This document shows, piece by piece, positions 1 through 8,242 of a stretch of 55,553 bases of DNA. The notes beneath the pieces were generated by a model. The model ran no database searches. It saw only the letters and a program-made list of their open reading frames with translations, and was not told the DNA's origin. The stretch covers positions 1 through 55,553 of the forward strand of contig LFKV01000032.1 of the NCBI GenBank assembly GCA_001189345.1, given 5' to 3'. The position numbers and the translations under genes were made by a program. Positions within the stretch are counted from its first letter, which is position 1. Every line of letters starts with the position of its first letter. The stretch comes from Candidatus Paraburkholderia kirkii. Its GTDB lineage: Bacteria > Pseudomonadota > Gammaproteobacteria > Burkholderiales > Burkholderiaceae.

Positions 1-102
1 CTCGCCGAGAACAACGGCAATATTTCGGCGACGGCGCGCGCGCTCAACATGCATCGGCGGACCTTGCAGCGCAAGCTGGCCAAGAAGCCGGTGCGGCAGT
101 AG
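1..102 (+). CDS. C-terminal end of a RegA/ActR-type response regulator (cut by window edge)
   Basis: The window opens inside a gene whose last 33 residues read LAENNGNISATARALNMHRR and then TLQRKLAKKPVRQ, followed by TAG. This is the Fis-type helix-turn-helix that ends RegA/PrrA/ActR redox response regulators: glycine-asparagine, alternating A/L positions and an RR-TLQRKL recognition helix. The receiver domain and phospho-acceptor Asp lie outside the window. In this family the protein pairs with a membrane histidine kinase and controls redox-responsive genes; the partner is not visible here. The reading frame is clean to the stop. Confidence 0.8.
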   Translation, partial: LAENNGNISATARALNMHRRTLQRKLAKKPVRQ

Positions 103-621
103 TTTTTCCGAACGCCGGAATTCGCGCGCGAGCGGCAGCAGGACATATGCCCATGCGCGCGAGAATGGCGCGAACAGCGCGTGATGTCGACGGGAACAGG
201 CAACGCCCGGATGCGCCATGCGCAAAAGCGATCGCCCAAAAAAGAACCGCCCAAGCCGGGTGCCAAGGGCGGTAATCGGAGAGTTGCAACGACTACATGC
301 GCGAACATGGGGACACGCACGTAGACCGGTGCAGCGTTACGCATCCGAATAAGAAAACTCCCAATTAAGAATCTGCCTAGTTAGTCTGCTTTTCGGCAGT
401 TTCTTTTCCCGTTGCTTTCGCAACTCTTTCGACGGGACCCTCGGCTCTATTCCGTCGCCGTTATGTCCTCCATGCGCGCTCAAGAAAACGGGAGCGAGCG
501 CTGTAAAGCCTCACTGTGCGCGAACCGGGTTCGCGCCGCGCTGTCCGCGGACGCCGTCTGCGAGGCGTGGGCCCGGAGCGGGGTGCCGAAGCGCCGCTCC
601 GGGCCGGCAGAGGAGACATCG
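103..621. other. Intergenic region, no gene recognised
   Basis: This 519-base stretch separates the response regulator end from the chemoreceptor start. Frames across it are proline/arginine-rich and match no family I know. The only structure seen is a GC hairpin at 246-273. The last bases hold the chemoreceptor ribosome binding site (GGAGA, about 612-616). No convincing flagellar sigma-28 promoter was found by eye. Confidence 0.5.
246..273. terminator. Possible hairpin terminator
   Basis: ACCGCCC (246-252) pairs perfectly with GGGCGGT (267-273) across a 14-base loop. On the minus strand the stem is followed by a T-rich run (TTCTTTTTT), as in a Rho-independent terminator. No minus-strand gene is visible just upstream, so it may mainly insulate the region or be fortuitous. 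Confidence 0.35.
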
Positions 622-2171
622 ATGAAATGGTTTGACCGCCAGTCCGTGCTCAGCAAACTGTTGCTGTCTTTCGCGGTGGTGATTCTGTTTACCGCGTGCG
701 TGGGCGGGACCGGCGTGATTTCGCTGGCGAAGATGCACGGGCTGATCGAGGACGTCGGCGATCGTCACATGGACGGTCTCTATTGGGTCGAGGAAGCCAA
801 CAAGAACACGCTCGACACCGATCTCGCCGCCGCGAACCTGACTTTTGCCGACGACGCCGGCAAGGCGAAGCTCAAGGACGGCATGTCGGGCTCGCTCGAC
901 AGCATGCACCGCGCGCTCGAGCGCTTGCGCCCGACGATCCGCTCCGACGACGGCAGGGCGCTCTACGGCGCGGCGAGCAAGTCCGTTGCCGCATGGGAAG
1001 ACATCGTGCTGATGCAGATGCCGATCGACGTCGACCAGATGGGCCTCATCTCGCGCGCGATCGCCGCGAGCGAGAAGGCGCGCTACGCGCTCCAGCGGCT
1101 CTCGGACTTCAAGCGCAAGCACGCAACCGATGCACGCAGGGACGCCGCCTCGGAATACGCAACGATGCGATGCGCGTCGTGATGCTCGCGCTGGTCTTCG
1201 GCGCGATGGCGGCGGGCGCGCTGCTCGCCGTGCGATCGGACGGCGCCTTGCCGCGCAGCTCGGCGGCGAGCCGGCGTACGCGGCGGATATCGCCGACCGC
1301 ATCGCGCGCGGCGATCTGACGACGCGCGTCGCCACACGTCCCGGCGACGACAGTAGCATGCTGGCGAGCCTCGGCAACATGAGCAGGAAGTTCGCGGACA
1401 TCGTCGGCGGGATTCGCCAGTCGAGCGATTCGATCCTGTTCGCATCGCGCGAGATCGCGCAGGGCAACACGGATCTGTCGCAGCGCACCGAGGAACAGGC
1501 CGCGTCGCTGGAAGAAACGGCGTCGAGCATGGAGCAGCTCACGCACACCGTGCGCCAGAACGCCAGCAACGCGGACGAGGCGAGCGGCCTCGCGCGCGGC
1601 GCGTCGGACGTGTCGGCGCGCGGCAGCGAGCTGGTCGGCGAAGTGGTGGAGAACATTGCGCGAACTGGCGGCGGGCTCCAAACGCATGACGGACATCATC
1701 GCCGTGATCGAAGGCATCGCGTTCCAGACCAACATTCTCGCGCTGAACGCGGCCGTCGAGGCGGCGCGCGCGGGCGAGGAAGGGCGCGGTTTCGCGGTGG
1801 TCGCGGGCGAAGTGCGCTCGCTCGCGCAGCGCAGCGCCACGTCTGCGAAGGAGATCAAGGAACTGATCGAGGCGTCGACGACGCGTGTGGACAGCGGCGC
1901 GGCGCTCGCCGAGCGCGCCGGCGCGACGATGGCCGAAGTCACGCAGGCCGTGCAGCGCGTGACCGACATCATGGCGCAGATCTCGTCGGCTTCGCACGAG
2001 CAGAGCGCCGGCATCGAGCAGGTGAACCGCGCCGTCGCGCAGATGGATCAGGTGACGCAGCAGAACGCGGCGCTCGTCGAGCAGGCGGCCGCCGACGCGG
2101 GCGCGATGGCCGATCAGGTCGAGCAGCTGAAGGGCGCGGTCGCGGTGTTCGAGCTGGGACGCGGCGCTTGA
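622..2171 (+). pseudogene. Methyl-accepting chemotaxis protein, frameshifted
   Basis: Reads as a Tar/Tsr-type chemoreceptor once three reading-frame changes are allowed (about 1165, 1235 and 1655). The start ATG at 622 follows GGAGA and gives MKWFDRQSVLSKLLLSFAVV, a first membrane helix, then a helical periplasmic ligand domain of about 150 residues. The second membrane helix (MRVVMLALVFGAMAAG) is in another frame, followed by HAMP and a cytoplasmic coiled coil. The signalling tip is well preserved ([20 protein letters not shown], then [15 protein letters not shown]). In the family the protein senses attractants and drives CheA through CheW. The longest uninterrupted product would be the N-terminal ligand domain alone, so chemoreception by this protein should be lost. 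Confidence 0.9.
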
Positions 2172-2309
2172 AGATGGCGTGACGTCGCGCGGGCGCAGAG
2201 GCACGAAACGGTCGTAATATCGGCTCGCTTGCCACCCGAGAGCCCGCTCCGTACACTCGCGCCTGTTTTTTCATCGAGCGCGCCGCACGGACGGCGCTTC
2301 ACCGCCGAC

Positions 2310-2316
2310 AAGGAGG
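2310..2316 (+). promoter_or_regulatory. Strong Shine-Dalgarno of the permease gene
   Basis: AAGGAGG, a perfect anti-16S match, lies 7 bases before the ATG at 2324 and fixes the permease start. Confidence 0.7.
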
Positions 2317-2323
2317 CCGCCCT

Positions 2324-3643
2324 ATGTCCGATTCCTATTTCCCGCGCTGGCCGGTTCAGCCGGATGCCGAGGAGGGCCGCGTCGTCGCGCCCGACGAGCG
2401 GCTGCCCTGGCCGCAGATGATCGCGATGGGCATCCAACACGTTGTCGCGATGTTCGGCTCGACGGTGCTCGCGCCGTTGCTGATGGGCTTCGATCCCAAT
2501 CTGTGCATCTTCATGTCGGGGGTTGGCACGCTGCTCTTCTTCGTGCTGGTCGGCGGGCGCGTGCCGAGCTATCTCGGTTCGAGCTTCGCGTTCATCGGGC
2601 TCGTGATCGCGGTGACGGGCTACGGCGGCCACGGTCCGAACATGAACATTCCGGTGGCGCTGGGCGGGATCATCGCGTGCGGCGTGGCTTACGCGATCAT
2701 CGGGCTGACCGTCGCTGCGGTCGGCACGCGATGGATCGAAGCGCTGATGCCGCCGGTGGTCACGGGCGCGATCGTCTGCGTGATCGGGCTGAATCTCGCG
2801 CTGATCGCGGTGAAGGGCGTGATGGGCAGCGGCTTCGATTCGTGGATGGCGCTGGTCACCGTGCTCTGCGTCGGCGCGGTCGTGGTGTTCGCGCGCGGCA
2901 TGGCGCAGCGTCTGCTGATCCTGATCGGCCTGGCGATCGCGTACTGCATCTATGCCGTGCTGACCAACGGCATGAGCATGGGCAAGCCGATCGACTTTTC
3001 GATCGTGGCGAATGCGGCGTGGTTCGGCATGCCGCATTTCACGGCGCCGGTGTTCGAAGCGCTGGCGATGACACTGCTCGCGCCGATCGCGATCATTCTG
3101 GTCGCGGAGAATCTCGGGCATATCAAGGCCGTTGGCGCGATGACGGGCAGGAGCCTCGACAGGTACATCGGCCGCGCGTTCATCGGCGACGGGCTGGCGA
3201 CGATCGCATCGGGCTTCGCGGGCGGCACGGGCGTGACGACCTACGCCGAGAATATCGGCGTGATGGCCGTCACCAAGATCTATTCGACGCTGGTGTTCGT
3301 GATCGCGGCGCTGTTTGCGATCGTGCTCGGGTTTTCGCCGAAGTTCGGTGCGCTCATTCAGACCATTCCGGGGCCGGTGCTGGGGGGCGTGTCGATCGTC
3401 GTGTTCGGTCTGATCGCGGTGACGGGCGCACGGATCTGTGTCGTCAACAAGGTGGATTTCTCGGACAACCGGAATCTGATCGTCGCGGCGGTAACGCTCG
3501 TGTTCGGGACGGGGGATTTTACGCTGAAGCTCGGTGGTTCGCGCTCGGCGGGATCGGGACGGCTGCGTTTGGGGGGCGATTATTTTTTTTATGCGTTGTT
3601 GCGGCGGCGGGGGCTGGGGTTGTTTGACGCTTCTTTTGTCTGA
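2324..3643 (+). CDS. Uracil/xanthine permease (NCS2 family), C-terminus altered
   Basis: A 439-residue polytopic membrane protein of the NCS2 nucleobase:cation symporter family (UraA/RutG-like). It begins with the conserved WPQMIAMGIQHVVAMFGSTV and has about 12-14 hydrophobic segments, with the substrate-site region around AENLGHIKAVGAMTG and the GTGVTTYAENIGVMAVTKIY signature. It imports uracil or a related base with protons. The start is fixed by AAGGAGG. Near the C-terminus, residues about 405-422 (SRSAGSGRLRLGGDYF) do not match the family. Another frame gives the expected FALGGIGTAAFG. The bases imply one T lost near 3538, two extra Gs in the G6 run (3571-3576) and two extra Ts in the T8 run (3583-3590), a net gain of 3 that restores frame. 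Function of the altered last helix is uncertain. Confidence 0.88.
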   Translation: MSDSYFPRWPVQPDAEEGRVVAPDERLPWPQMIAMGIQHVVAMFGSTVLAPLLMGFDPNLCIFMSGVGTLLFFVLVGGRVPSYLGSSFAFIGLVIAVTGYGGHGPNMNIPVALGGIIACGVAYAIIGLTVAAVGTRWIEALMPPVVTGAIVCVIGLNLALIAVKGVMGSGFDSWMALVTVLCVGAVVVFARGMAQRLLILIGLAIAYCIYAVLTNGMSMGKPIDFSIVANAAWFGMPHFTAPVFEALAMTLLAPIAIILVAENLGHIKAVGAMTGRSLDRYIGRAFIGDGLATIASGFAGGTGVTTYAENIGVMAVTKIYSTLVFVIAALFAIVLGFSPKFGALIQTIPGPVLGGVSIVVFGLIAVTGARICVVNKVDFSDNRNLIVAAVTLVFGTGDFTLKLGGSRSAGSGRLRLGGDYFFYALLRRRGLGLFDASFV

Positions 3644-3700
3644 GGCTAGGGTTGGTTCGCTTCGGCTTTTCGTGAAATCCTGTGTTCGTATCGGTCTATT

Positions 3701-3730
3701 AGCACTGCCGCCCCGCGCAGGGGCAGTGCT
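3701..3730. repeat. Hairpin directly beside IS630 copy 1
   Basis: AGCACTGCC (3701-3709) and GGCAGTGCT (3722-3730) form a perfect 9-bp stem around a GC-rich loop. Its last T is the T of the TA dinucleotide flanking the insertion sequence. It may be the permease transcript's terminator stem, without a T run now, or a palindromic target. Confidence 0.55.
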
Positions 3731-3731
3731 A

Positions 3732-4845
3732 GTCCATTGCGTTATTGAATTAGCACCCTGTCTGTGTTCAGATACAGGTCATGGGTCAAAATGAACCTGA
3801 CAGATATCGAACGTGAGCAACTGTTGTCGGCGGCGCGCAGCCGAACGGTGCGTGCGGCGGACGTGCGACGCGCAAAGTTGATCCTGATGCTCGAGGACGG
3901 CGAATCGCGCGACAGTATCATGCGCACACTGGGTTGCGATTCGCGCTTCATCGCACGCTGGTCGGGGCGCTTCCTCAGCGAGCGACTAGCCGGCATGTAC
4001 GCCCGGCACCGCGGGCGGGCGCCTGCGCAGCCACCGGCCAAACTGGAAGCGCGGGTGCTCAAGTGCACCCTCAAGCACAAACCCGCCGACGGTTCGACAC
4101 ACTGGAGTAGCTACAAGCTCGCAGCAGAACTCGGCGACGTATCGGTCTCGGCCGTGCAGCGCATCTGGCGCAAGCACGGCATCAAGCCGCAGCAGTTGGA
4201 GCGGCACATGGTCTCCAACGACCCGGACTTCGAGACCAAGGCAGCCGACGTGATCGGGCTGTACCTGAACCCGCCGGCGCACGCAGCGGTGTTCTGCGTG
4301 GACGAGAAGACCGCGATCCAGGCACTCGATCGCAAGGACCGTATGCTGCCGCTGTCGCCCGGGCGCGCCGAGAGTCACGGCTTCGAGTACAAGCGCAACG
4401 GCACGCTCAGCCTGTTCGCGGCGTTCAATACTGCCACCGGCGAGGTGCTGGGCAAGACGGTGGCGCGCCACACCAGCGAGCAGTTCGTGGCCTTCCTGAC
4501 CGACGTCGTCGCCAGCCAGCCCAAACGCCGGGAAATCCACGCGATCTGCGACAACGTCAGCAGCCATAAGACGCAGCGGGTTGCCGACTTCCTTGATGCG
4601 CAGCGCAACGTGCACCTGCACTTCACGCCGACCTACTCGTCGTGGCTCAACCAGGTGGAGAACTGGTTCTCGCGCATTCAGCGTGAAGTGATCGCTCGCG
4701 GCATCTTCACTTCGGTGAAGGATTGGGATCGCAAACTGATGCCGATACATCCGCGAACACAACAAGAACCCGAAACCGATCAAGTGGAAATATGACGATC
4801 CTTCGCGCCGGATTCGACCAGTGCCAATTCAATGACGCAATGGAA
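3732..4845 (+). mobile_element. IS630-family insertion sequence, copy 1 (1114 bp)
   Basis: Boundaries come from comparison with the inverted copy at 35249-36362. Both are 1114 bp and flanked by TA (here 3730-3731 and 4846-4847), the IS630/Tc1-mariner target duplication. Terminal inverted repeats are visible: left GTCCATTGCGTTATTGAATT, right (complement) TTCCATTGCGTCATTGAATT. One transposase gene fills the element. It sits between the permease and the Na+/H+ antiporter and breaks neither coding region. Confidence 0.93.
3791..4795 (+). CDS. IS630 family transposase
   Basis: A DDE transposase of about 334 residues. The N-terminal helix-turn-helix (about 15-65) holds RAKLILMLEDGESRDSIMRT. The catalytic core shows FCVDEKTAIQ (first Asp), AICDNVSSHK (second Asp) and WLNQVENWFS (Glu), so the DDE triad is complete. 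The start is chosen at MNLTDIE; an in-frame ATG at 3764 lies closer to the terminal repeat. The last 16 or so residues (from SVKDWDRKLM onward) are out of register: one frame over reads RYIREHNKNPKPIKWKYDDP, the family's normal tail, ending with TGA at 4833-4835. The second copy has the same shift, so it predates the last transposition. The protein differs from copy 2 by one residue (RGRAPA here, RGRAPT there). Confidence 0.93.
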   Translation: MNLTDIEREQLLSAARSRTVRAADVRRAKLILMLEDGESRDSIMRTLGCDSRFIARWSGRFLSERLAGMYARHRGRAPAQPPAKLEARVLKCTLKHKPADGSTHWSSYKLAAELGDVSVSAVQRIWRKHGIKPQQLERHMVSNDPDFETKAADVIGLYLNPPAHAAVFCVDEKTAIQALDRKDRMLPLSPGRAESHGFEYKRNGTLSLFAAFNTATGEVLGKTVARHTSEQFVAFLTDVVASQPKRREIHAICDNVSSHKTQRVADFLDAQRNVHLHFTPTYSSWLNQVENWFSRIQREVIARGIFTSVKDWDRKLMPIHPRTQQEPETDQVEI

Positions 4846-4920
4846 TAGTAGACCAACAAGAAAACAAGTTTCACGGCAGCGCACGCCAACCCAAACCCCA
4901 ACACCCAACATCAAAACCCA

Positions 4921-6519
4921 TCACACGGCCGTCCCGCGCTTCCTATTCACGATTGCAGTCTCCGAAAGATCGATCTCCCGCATCAGCTTGTTCAACGTCT
5001 CGTCGTTGATCGCCTGCGCGTAGCGCAACTTCAGCAACTCGGCGCGTTCCGCGCGCAGCGCGGCCATCTTCAGCCGCGTCTCCATCATCTCGCTCTTCTT
5101 GGCCGCCGCGTGCGGCGCTTCGTCGTCACCAAGCTGCTCGAGCCGCCGACGATACAGGCTCATCACGCGCGCAGTCGAATCGGCGCATCTCGCGGACGCG
5201 GCTTCGTCCATCTGCTCGATCATCTCATCGTGCGTGTCGTCGTGCGTGTCGTCGATCGCGCGGATCGCCGCCTGCGCCGCGCGGCGCCGTGCCATGCGCT
5301 CTTCCGCCGCGTGCGGATTACTCTCCCGCTCGATGCCGCGCAGCATCAGCGGCAAGCCGACGACCGCAATCAGAAGCGACACGAGAATCACCGCCGACGC
5401 AATGAAGATAGCCAGATCGCGCCCGTCGAGCGGCGCCCCGTTCGCCAGCGTCTCGGGCAGCGACAGCACGCCCGCGAGCGTCACCACGCCGCGCACCCCG
5501 CCGATCGTCGTCAGCGCCAGCGTGCGAAAGCCGGGCGCCGCGCTTTCGAGCCCCTGCTTCGCCGTTCTGCGGGCCGCGACCCAGCGCAGCGAATACACCC
5601 ACACGAAACGCAACGCATAGAGCGCGACCAGGGTCGCGAACACGTAGCCGAGCAGCAGGCCGACGCGCGCGTTCCCGTCGTAGTGTGCCTCGACCAGCGC
5701 CTGACCGATGATGTGCGGAAACTGCAGCCCGAGCAGGATGAACACCATGCCGTTGAAGACGAACTCGATCATCGTCCAGGTGCTCGTCATGCGCACGCGC
5801 ACCGCGCTCGGAATGCTGTCGCGCAGGCTCTGGATGTTCATCATCATGCCCGCCGACACCGCCGCCAGAATGCCCGAGCAACTCGTGTGCTCGGCCACGA
5901 CGTAAGCCGCGAACGGAATCAGGATCGTGAGGATCACGCCCGCGGCCGGGTTGTCGTCCTCGGAGAATTTCAGAAGACGCGACGGAATCTCCGTGACCGC
6001 CCAACTGATCGCGGCGCCGATGGCGAACTTCAGCGCGACGAGGCCCGATGCGTCGTTCATCAGCGCCTCGCCCTCGAGTATGTGCATCAGATTCGCGGGA
6101 ATGCGGTTGTGCCCGGCGATGCTCGTCAGCGCGACGGCGTCGGTGGGCGAGAGCACGGCCGCGAGCGCGAAGGCGACAGGCAGCGGCATCGACGGAATCA
6201 TCGCGTGCAGGAAGTAGCCGAGCGCGCCGACCGTGATAAACACGAGCCCGAGCGCGAGCATCAGGATCGCGCGGCGCTGCATGAAGAGCTCGCGCTTCGG
6301 AATGCGCCAGCCGTCCGCGAACAGCAGCGGCGGGATGAACAGCAGCATGAAGAGCTCGGGATCGAAGCTGACGTGCAGCCCGAAGCCCGGCCAGGCGAGC
6401 AGCGCGCCGATCGCGATCTGGATGAGCGGCAGCGGCAGCTTGACCGGGAGCAGGCTCAGGCCCAGCCCCGAGAGGGCCACGGCCAGCAGAAGAATGAGGA
6501 CGGTGAAAACGATTTCCAT
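4921..6519 (-). CDS. Na+/H+ antiporter, CPA1 family
   Basis: A 532-residue membrane protein. The start MEIVFTVLILLLAVALSG is preferred because the upstream extension is arginine-rich and unlike the family. It has about 11-12 hydrophobic helices and the core motif AAVLSPTDAVALTSI with the ion-binding Asp pair (residues about 130-145), then HILEGEALMNDASGLVALKF. A charged cytoplasmic tail of about 130 residues follows (EERMARRRAAQAAIRAIDD and beyond). It exchanges Na+ (or K+) for H+ in pH and salt homeostasis. One oddity: after ALKFAIGA the sequence jumps to AISWAVTEIPSRLL, and relatives seem to have roughly one more helix here. An in-frame internal deletion is possible but needs alignment. Confidence 0.88.
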   Translation of the reverse strand: MEIVFTVLILLLAVALSGLGLSLLPVKLPLPLIQIAIGALLAWPGFGLHVSFDPELFMLLFIPPLLFADGWRIPKRELFMQRRAILMLALGLVFITVGALGYFLHAMIPSMPLPVAFALAAVLSPTDAVALTSIAGHNRIPANLMHILEGEALMNDASGLVALKFAIGAAISWAVTEIPSRLLKFSEDDNPAAGVILTILIPFAAYVVAEHTSCSGILAAVSAGMMMNIQSLRDSIPSAVRVRMTSTWTMIEFVFNGMVFILLGLQFPHIIGQALVEAHYDGNARVGLLLGYVFATLVALYALRFVWVYSLRWVAARRTAKQGLESAAPGFRTLALTTIGGVRGVVTLAGVLSLPETLANGAPLDGRDLAIFIASAVILVSLLIAVVGLPLMLRGIERESNPHAAEERMARRRAAQAAIRAIDDTHDDTHDEMIEQMDEAASARCADSTARVMSLYRRRLEQLGDDEAPHAAAKKSEMMETRLKMAALRAERAELLKLRYAQAINDETLNKLMREIDLSETAIVNRKRGTAV

Positions 6520-6912
6520 GTGTGCGGCTGCGGCAAGACGCGCGGGCGGCCGGTGCACGCGGCGTCTAGCATTGTTTCGATGAGCCGAAAGTTTAGTCGG
6601 TGCTCGCGAAGCGGGCAGAGAACGAGCCTGCGCGTTTCGCACCGAAACGGTGCGCGTGCACTTGAGGTCGCCTGCCGACGGTGCATGACGCGGGCAAGCG
6701 GCCGACGAATCGGGCCGCTCCGATCGTCTCCGTGCGCATGGAGCTTGCTTTACGAACCTCACGGGACGCTGAGACTCCCGACAAGATCATCGAGGGCCGT
6801 TCTATGAAAAACGATATGGGGGCAAGCCCGGCGCGGGTCCGGTGGCATTGACGACGCAAGGCACGCGCAGGTCGAACGCGCTTCGCCGCAACATGGAGGC
6901 GAGGGAATCGGC
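6520..6912. other. Divergent intergenic region, no gene recognised
   Basis: These 393 bases separate the antiporter (minus) from the EAL gene (plus) and must hold both promoters. The visible structure is the inverted repeat at 6635-6654. GGAGGCGAGGG at 6894-6904 is the EAL gene's ribosome binding site. Confidence 0.5.
6635..6654. promoter_or_regulatory. Nested inverted repeat, possible operator
   Basis: CGCACCG (6638-6644) and CGGTGCG (6648-6654) form a perfect 7-bp dyad around AAA, and TTTCG-CAC-CGAAA (6635-6647) forms a second, overlapping dyad. It lies between two divergent genes, where a regulator site is expected. No known consensus was recognised. Confidence 0.35.
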
Positions 6913-8232
6913 ATGATGATCGCAAATCCCGAGAAGGCGACGGTTTCCGCGCGTAGCTTCGAGCTGGGCGTGATGTCCGGCCTCGACCGCTATTCGGTCG
7001 AGCACGGCGACTGGACGCTGTCGAGCGTGTTTCAGCCGGTGTTCAGCCTTTCGCACATGCGCGCGGTCGGTTACGAAGGCCTGTTGCGGGCGCACGATGC
7101 GCTCGACCGGCCGGTCTCGCCGCTCGACGTGTTCGGGCAGGCGTCGCGCGTTGGCGAGGCGCTTCAGATCGACCGGCTAGCGCAGGCGCTGCATCTCGAG
7201 AACTCCAAGATGCTCGGCGCGCAGACCGAATGGCTCTTTCTCAACGTGCATCCGGGCGCGCTGACCGAGCCGTATCACGCGGCGGCGCTGATGGCGAATC
7301 TCAAGCGCCTGCATCTCGAGCCGCGCCCCGTCGTGCTCGAAGTGCCGGAGCAGAGCGCGGAGGACATTGAGCGGCTCGCGCTCGCCGTGCAGCAGTTCCG
7401 GGAGCAAGGTTTTCTCATCGCGCTCGACGATTTCGGCGCGGGGCACACGAACATCGAGCGCATCTGGCAGCTCGATCCGGATATCGTCAAGCTCGATCGC
7501 GTGATGCTTTCGCATGCCGGCCAGAACGTGCATGCGCCGCTGTCGCCACGCACGCTCAAGCAGCGCCAGAACATGGAAGCCGTGCTGTCGGGCATCGTGT
7601 CGCTGCTGCATGAAGCGGGCAAGCTCGTGCTGATAGAAGGCGTCGAGACCGAGCACGAAGCGCCGCTCGCGCTCGCGAGCGGCGCGGATTTCGTGCAGGG
7701 CTTCTTCTTCGCGCGGCCGCATCCTGGTCCCGTCGACAGCGTGCACGCGCAGACGGTGATCGGCGAGCTGACGGAGCGCTACCGCCTGTAGACCGAGGCG
7801 CGCGAGCGGCGCGTCGCGACGCGCCTGCAGCCGTACATGCGCGCGTTCGAGCGCGCCGCCGAGCGGCTCGCGGCGGGCGAGCTGCTCGAAGAGGTGTGCT
7901 GGAACTTTCTTGCGCTCGATAACGCCGCGCGCTGCTTCCTGCTCGATCAGAATGGCAGGCAGGCGGGCCGCAACGTGGTGCTGCGCGCGGACCGCGCCGC
8001 GCACGAGGCGCGCTTTCTGCCGCTGATCGACGCGCAAGGCGCGAACTGACTGTGCCGCCCGTACTTCCGCGCGGCGCTCGGCGATCCGGAGCGCGTGCAC
8101 GTCACGAAGCCGTATCTCTCGATCAACGAGGCGATGCCGTGCGTCACGCTGTCGGTGGAGACGCGCTCGGAAGGCAAGCGCTGCGTGCTGTGCGGCGACA
8201 TCGACTGGGTCGCCGAGGACGACGCGGAATGA
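6913..8232 (+). pseudogene. EAL-domain c-di-GMP phosphodiesterase with two in-frame stops
   Basis: A single frame runs from ATG 6913 to TGA 8230-8232, broken by TAG at 7789-7791 and TGA at 8047-8049. Before the first stop lies a full EAL domain: EGLLR, FLNVHPG, LEVPEQ, DDFGAGHTNIERI, KLDR, LIEGVE and QGFFFARP. These are the metal- and substrate-binding positions of active phosphodiesterases. After the stop, the C-terminal cache-like domain typical of these proteins continues (LEEVCWNFLALDNAARCFLL, PYFRAALGDPERVHVTKPYL, CVLCGDIDWV). The second stop falls in GAN-stop-LCRPYF, where a tryptophan is expected (TGG to TGA). A 292-residue EAL-only protein could still be made, so loss of the sensor domain is sure but loss of the enzyme is not. 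Confidence 0.85.
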
Positions 8233-8242
8233 TCGCTTCGCC

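Noticed and set aside
5110..6807. 565-codon plus-strand frame opposite the Na+/H+ antiporter
   Set aside because: Same antisense composition (runs of R, E, Q, H), while the minus strand encodes an obvious membrane transporter.
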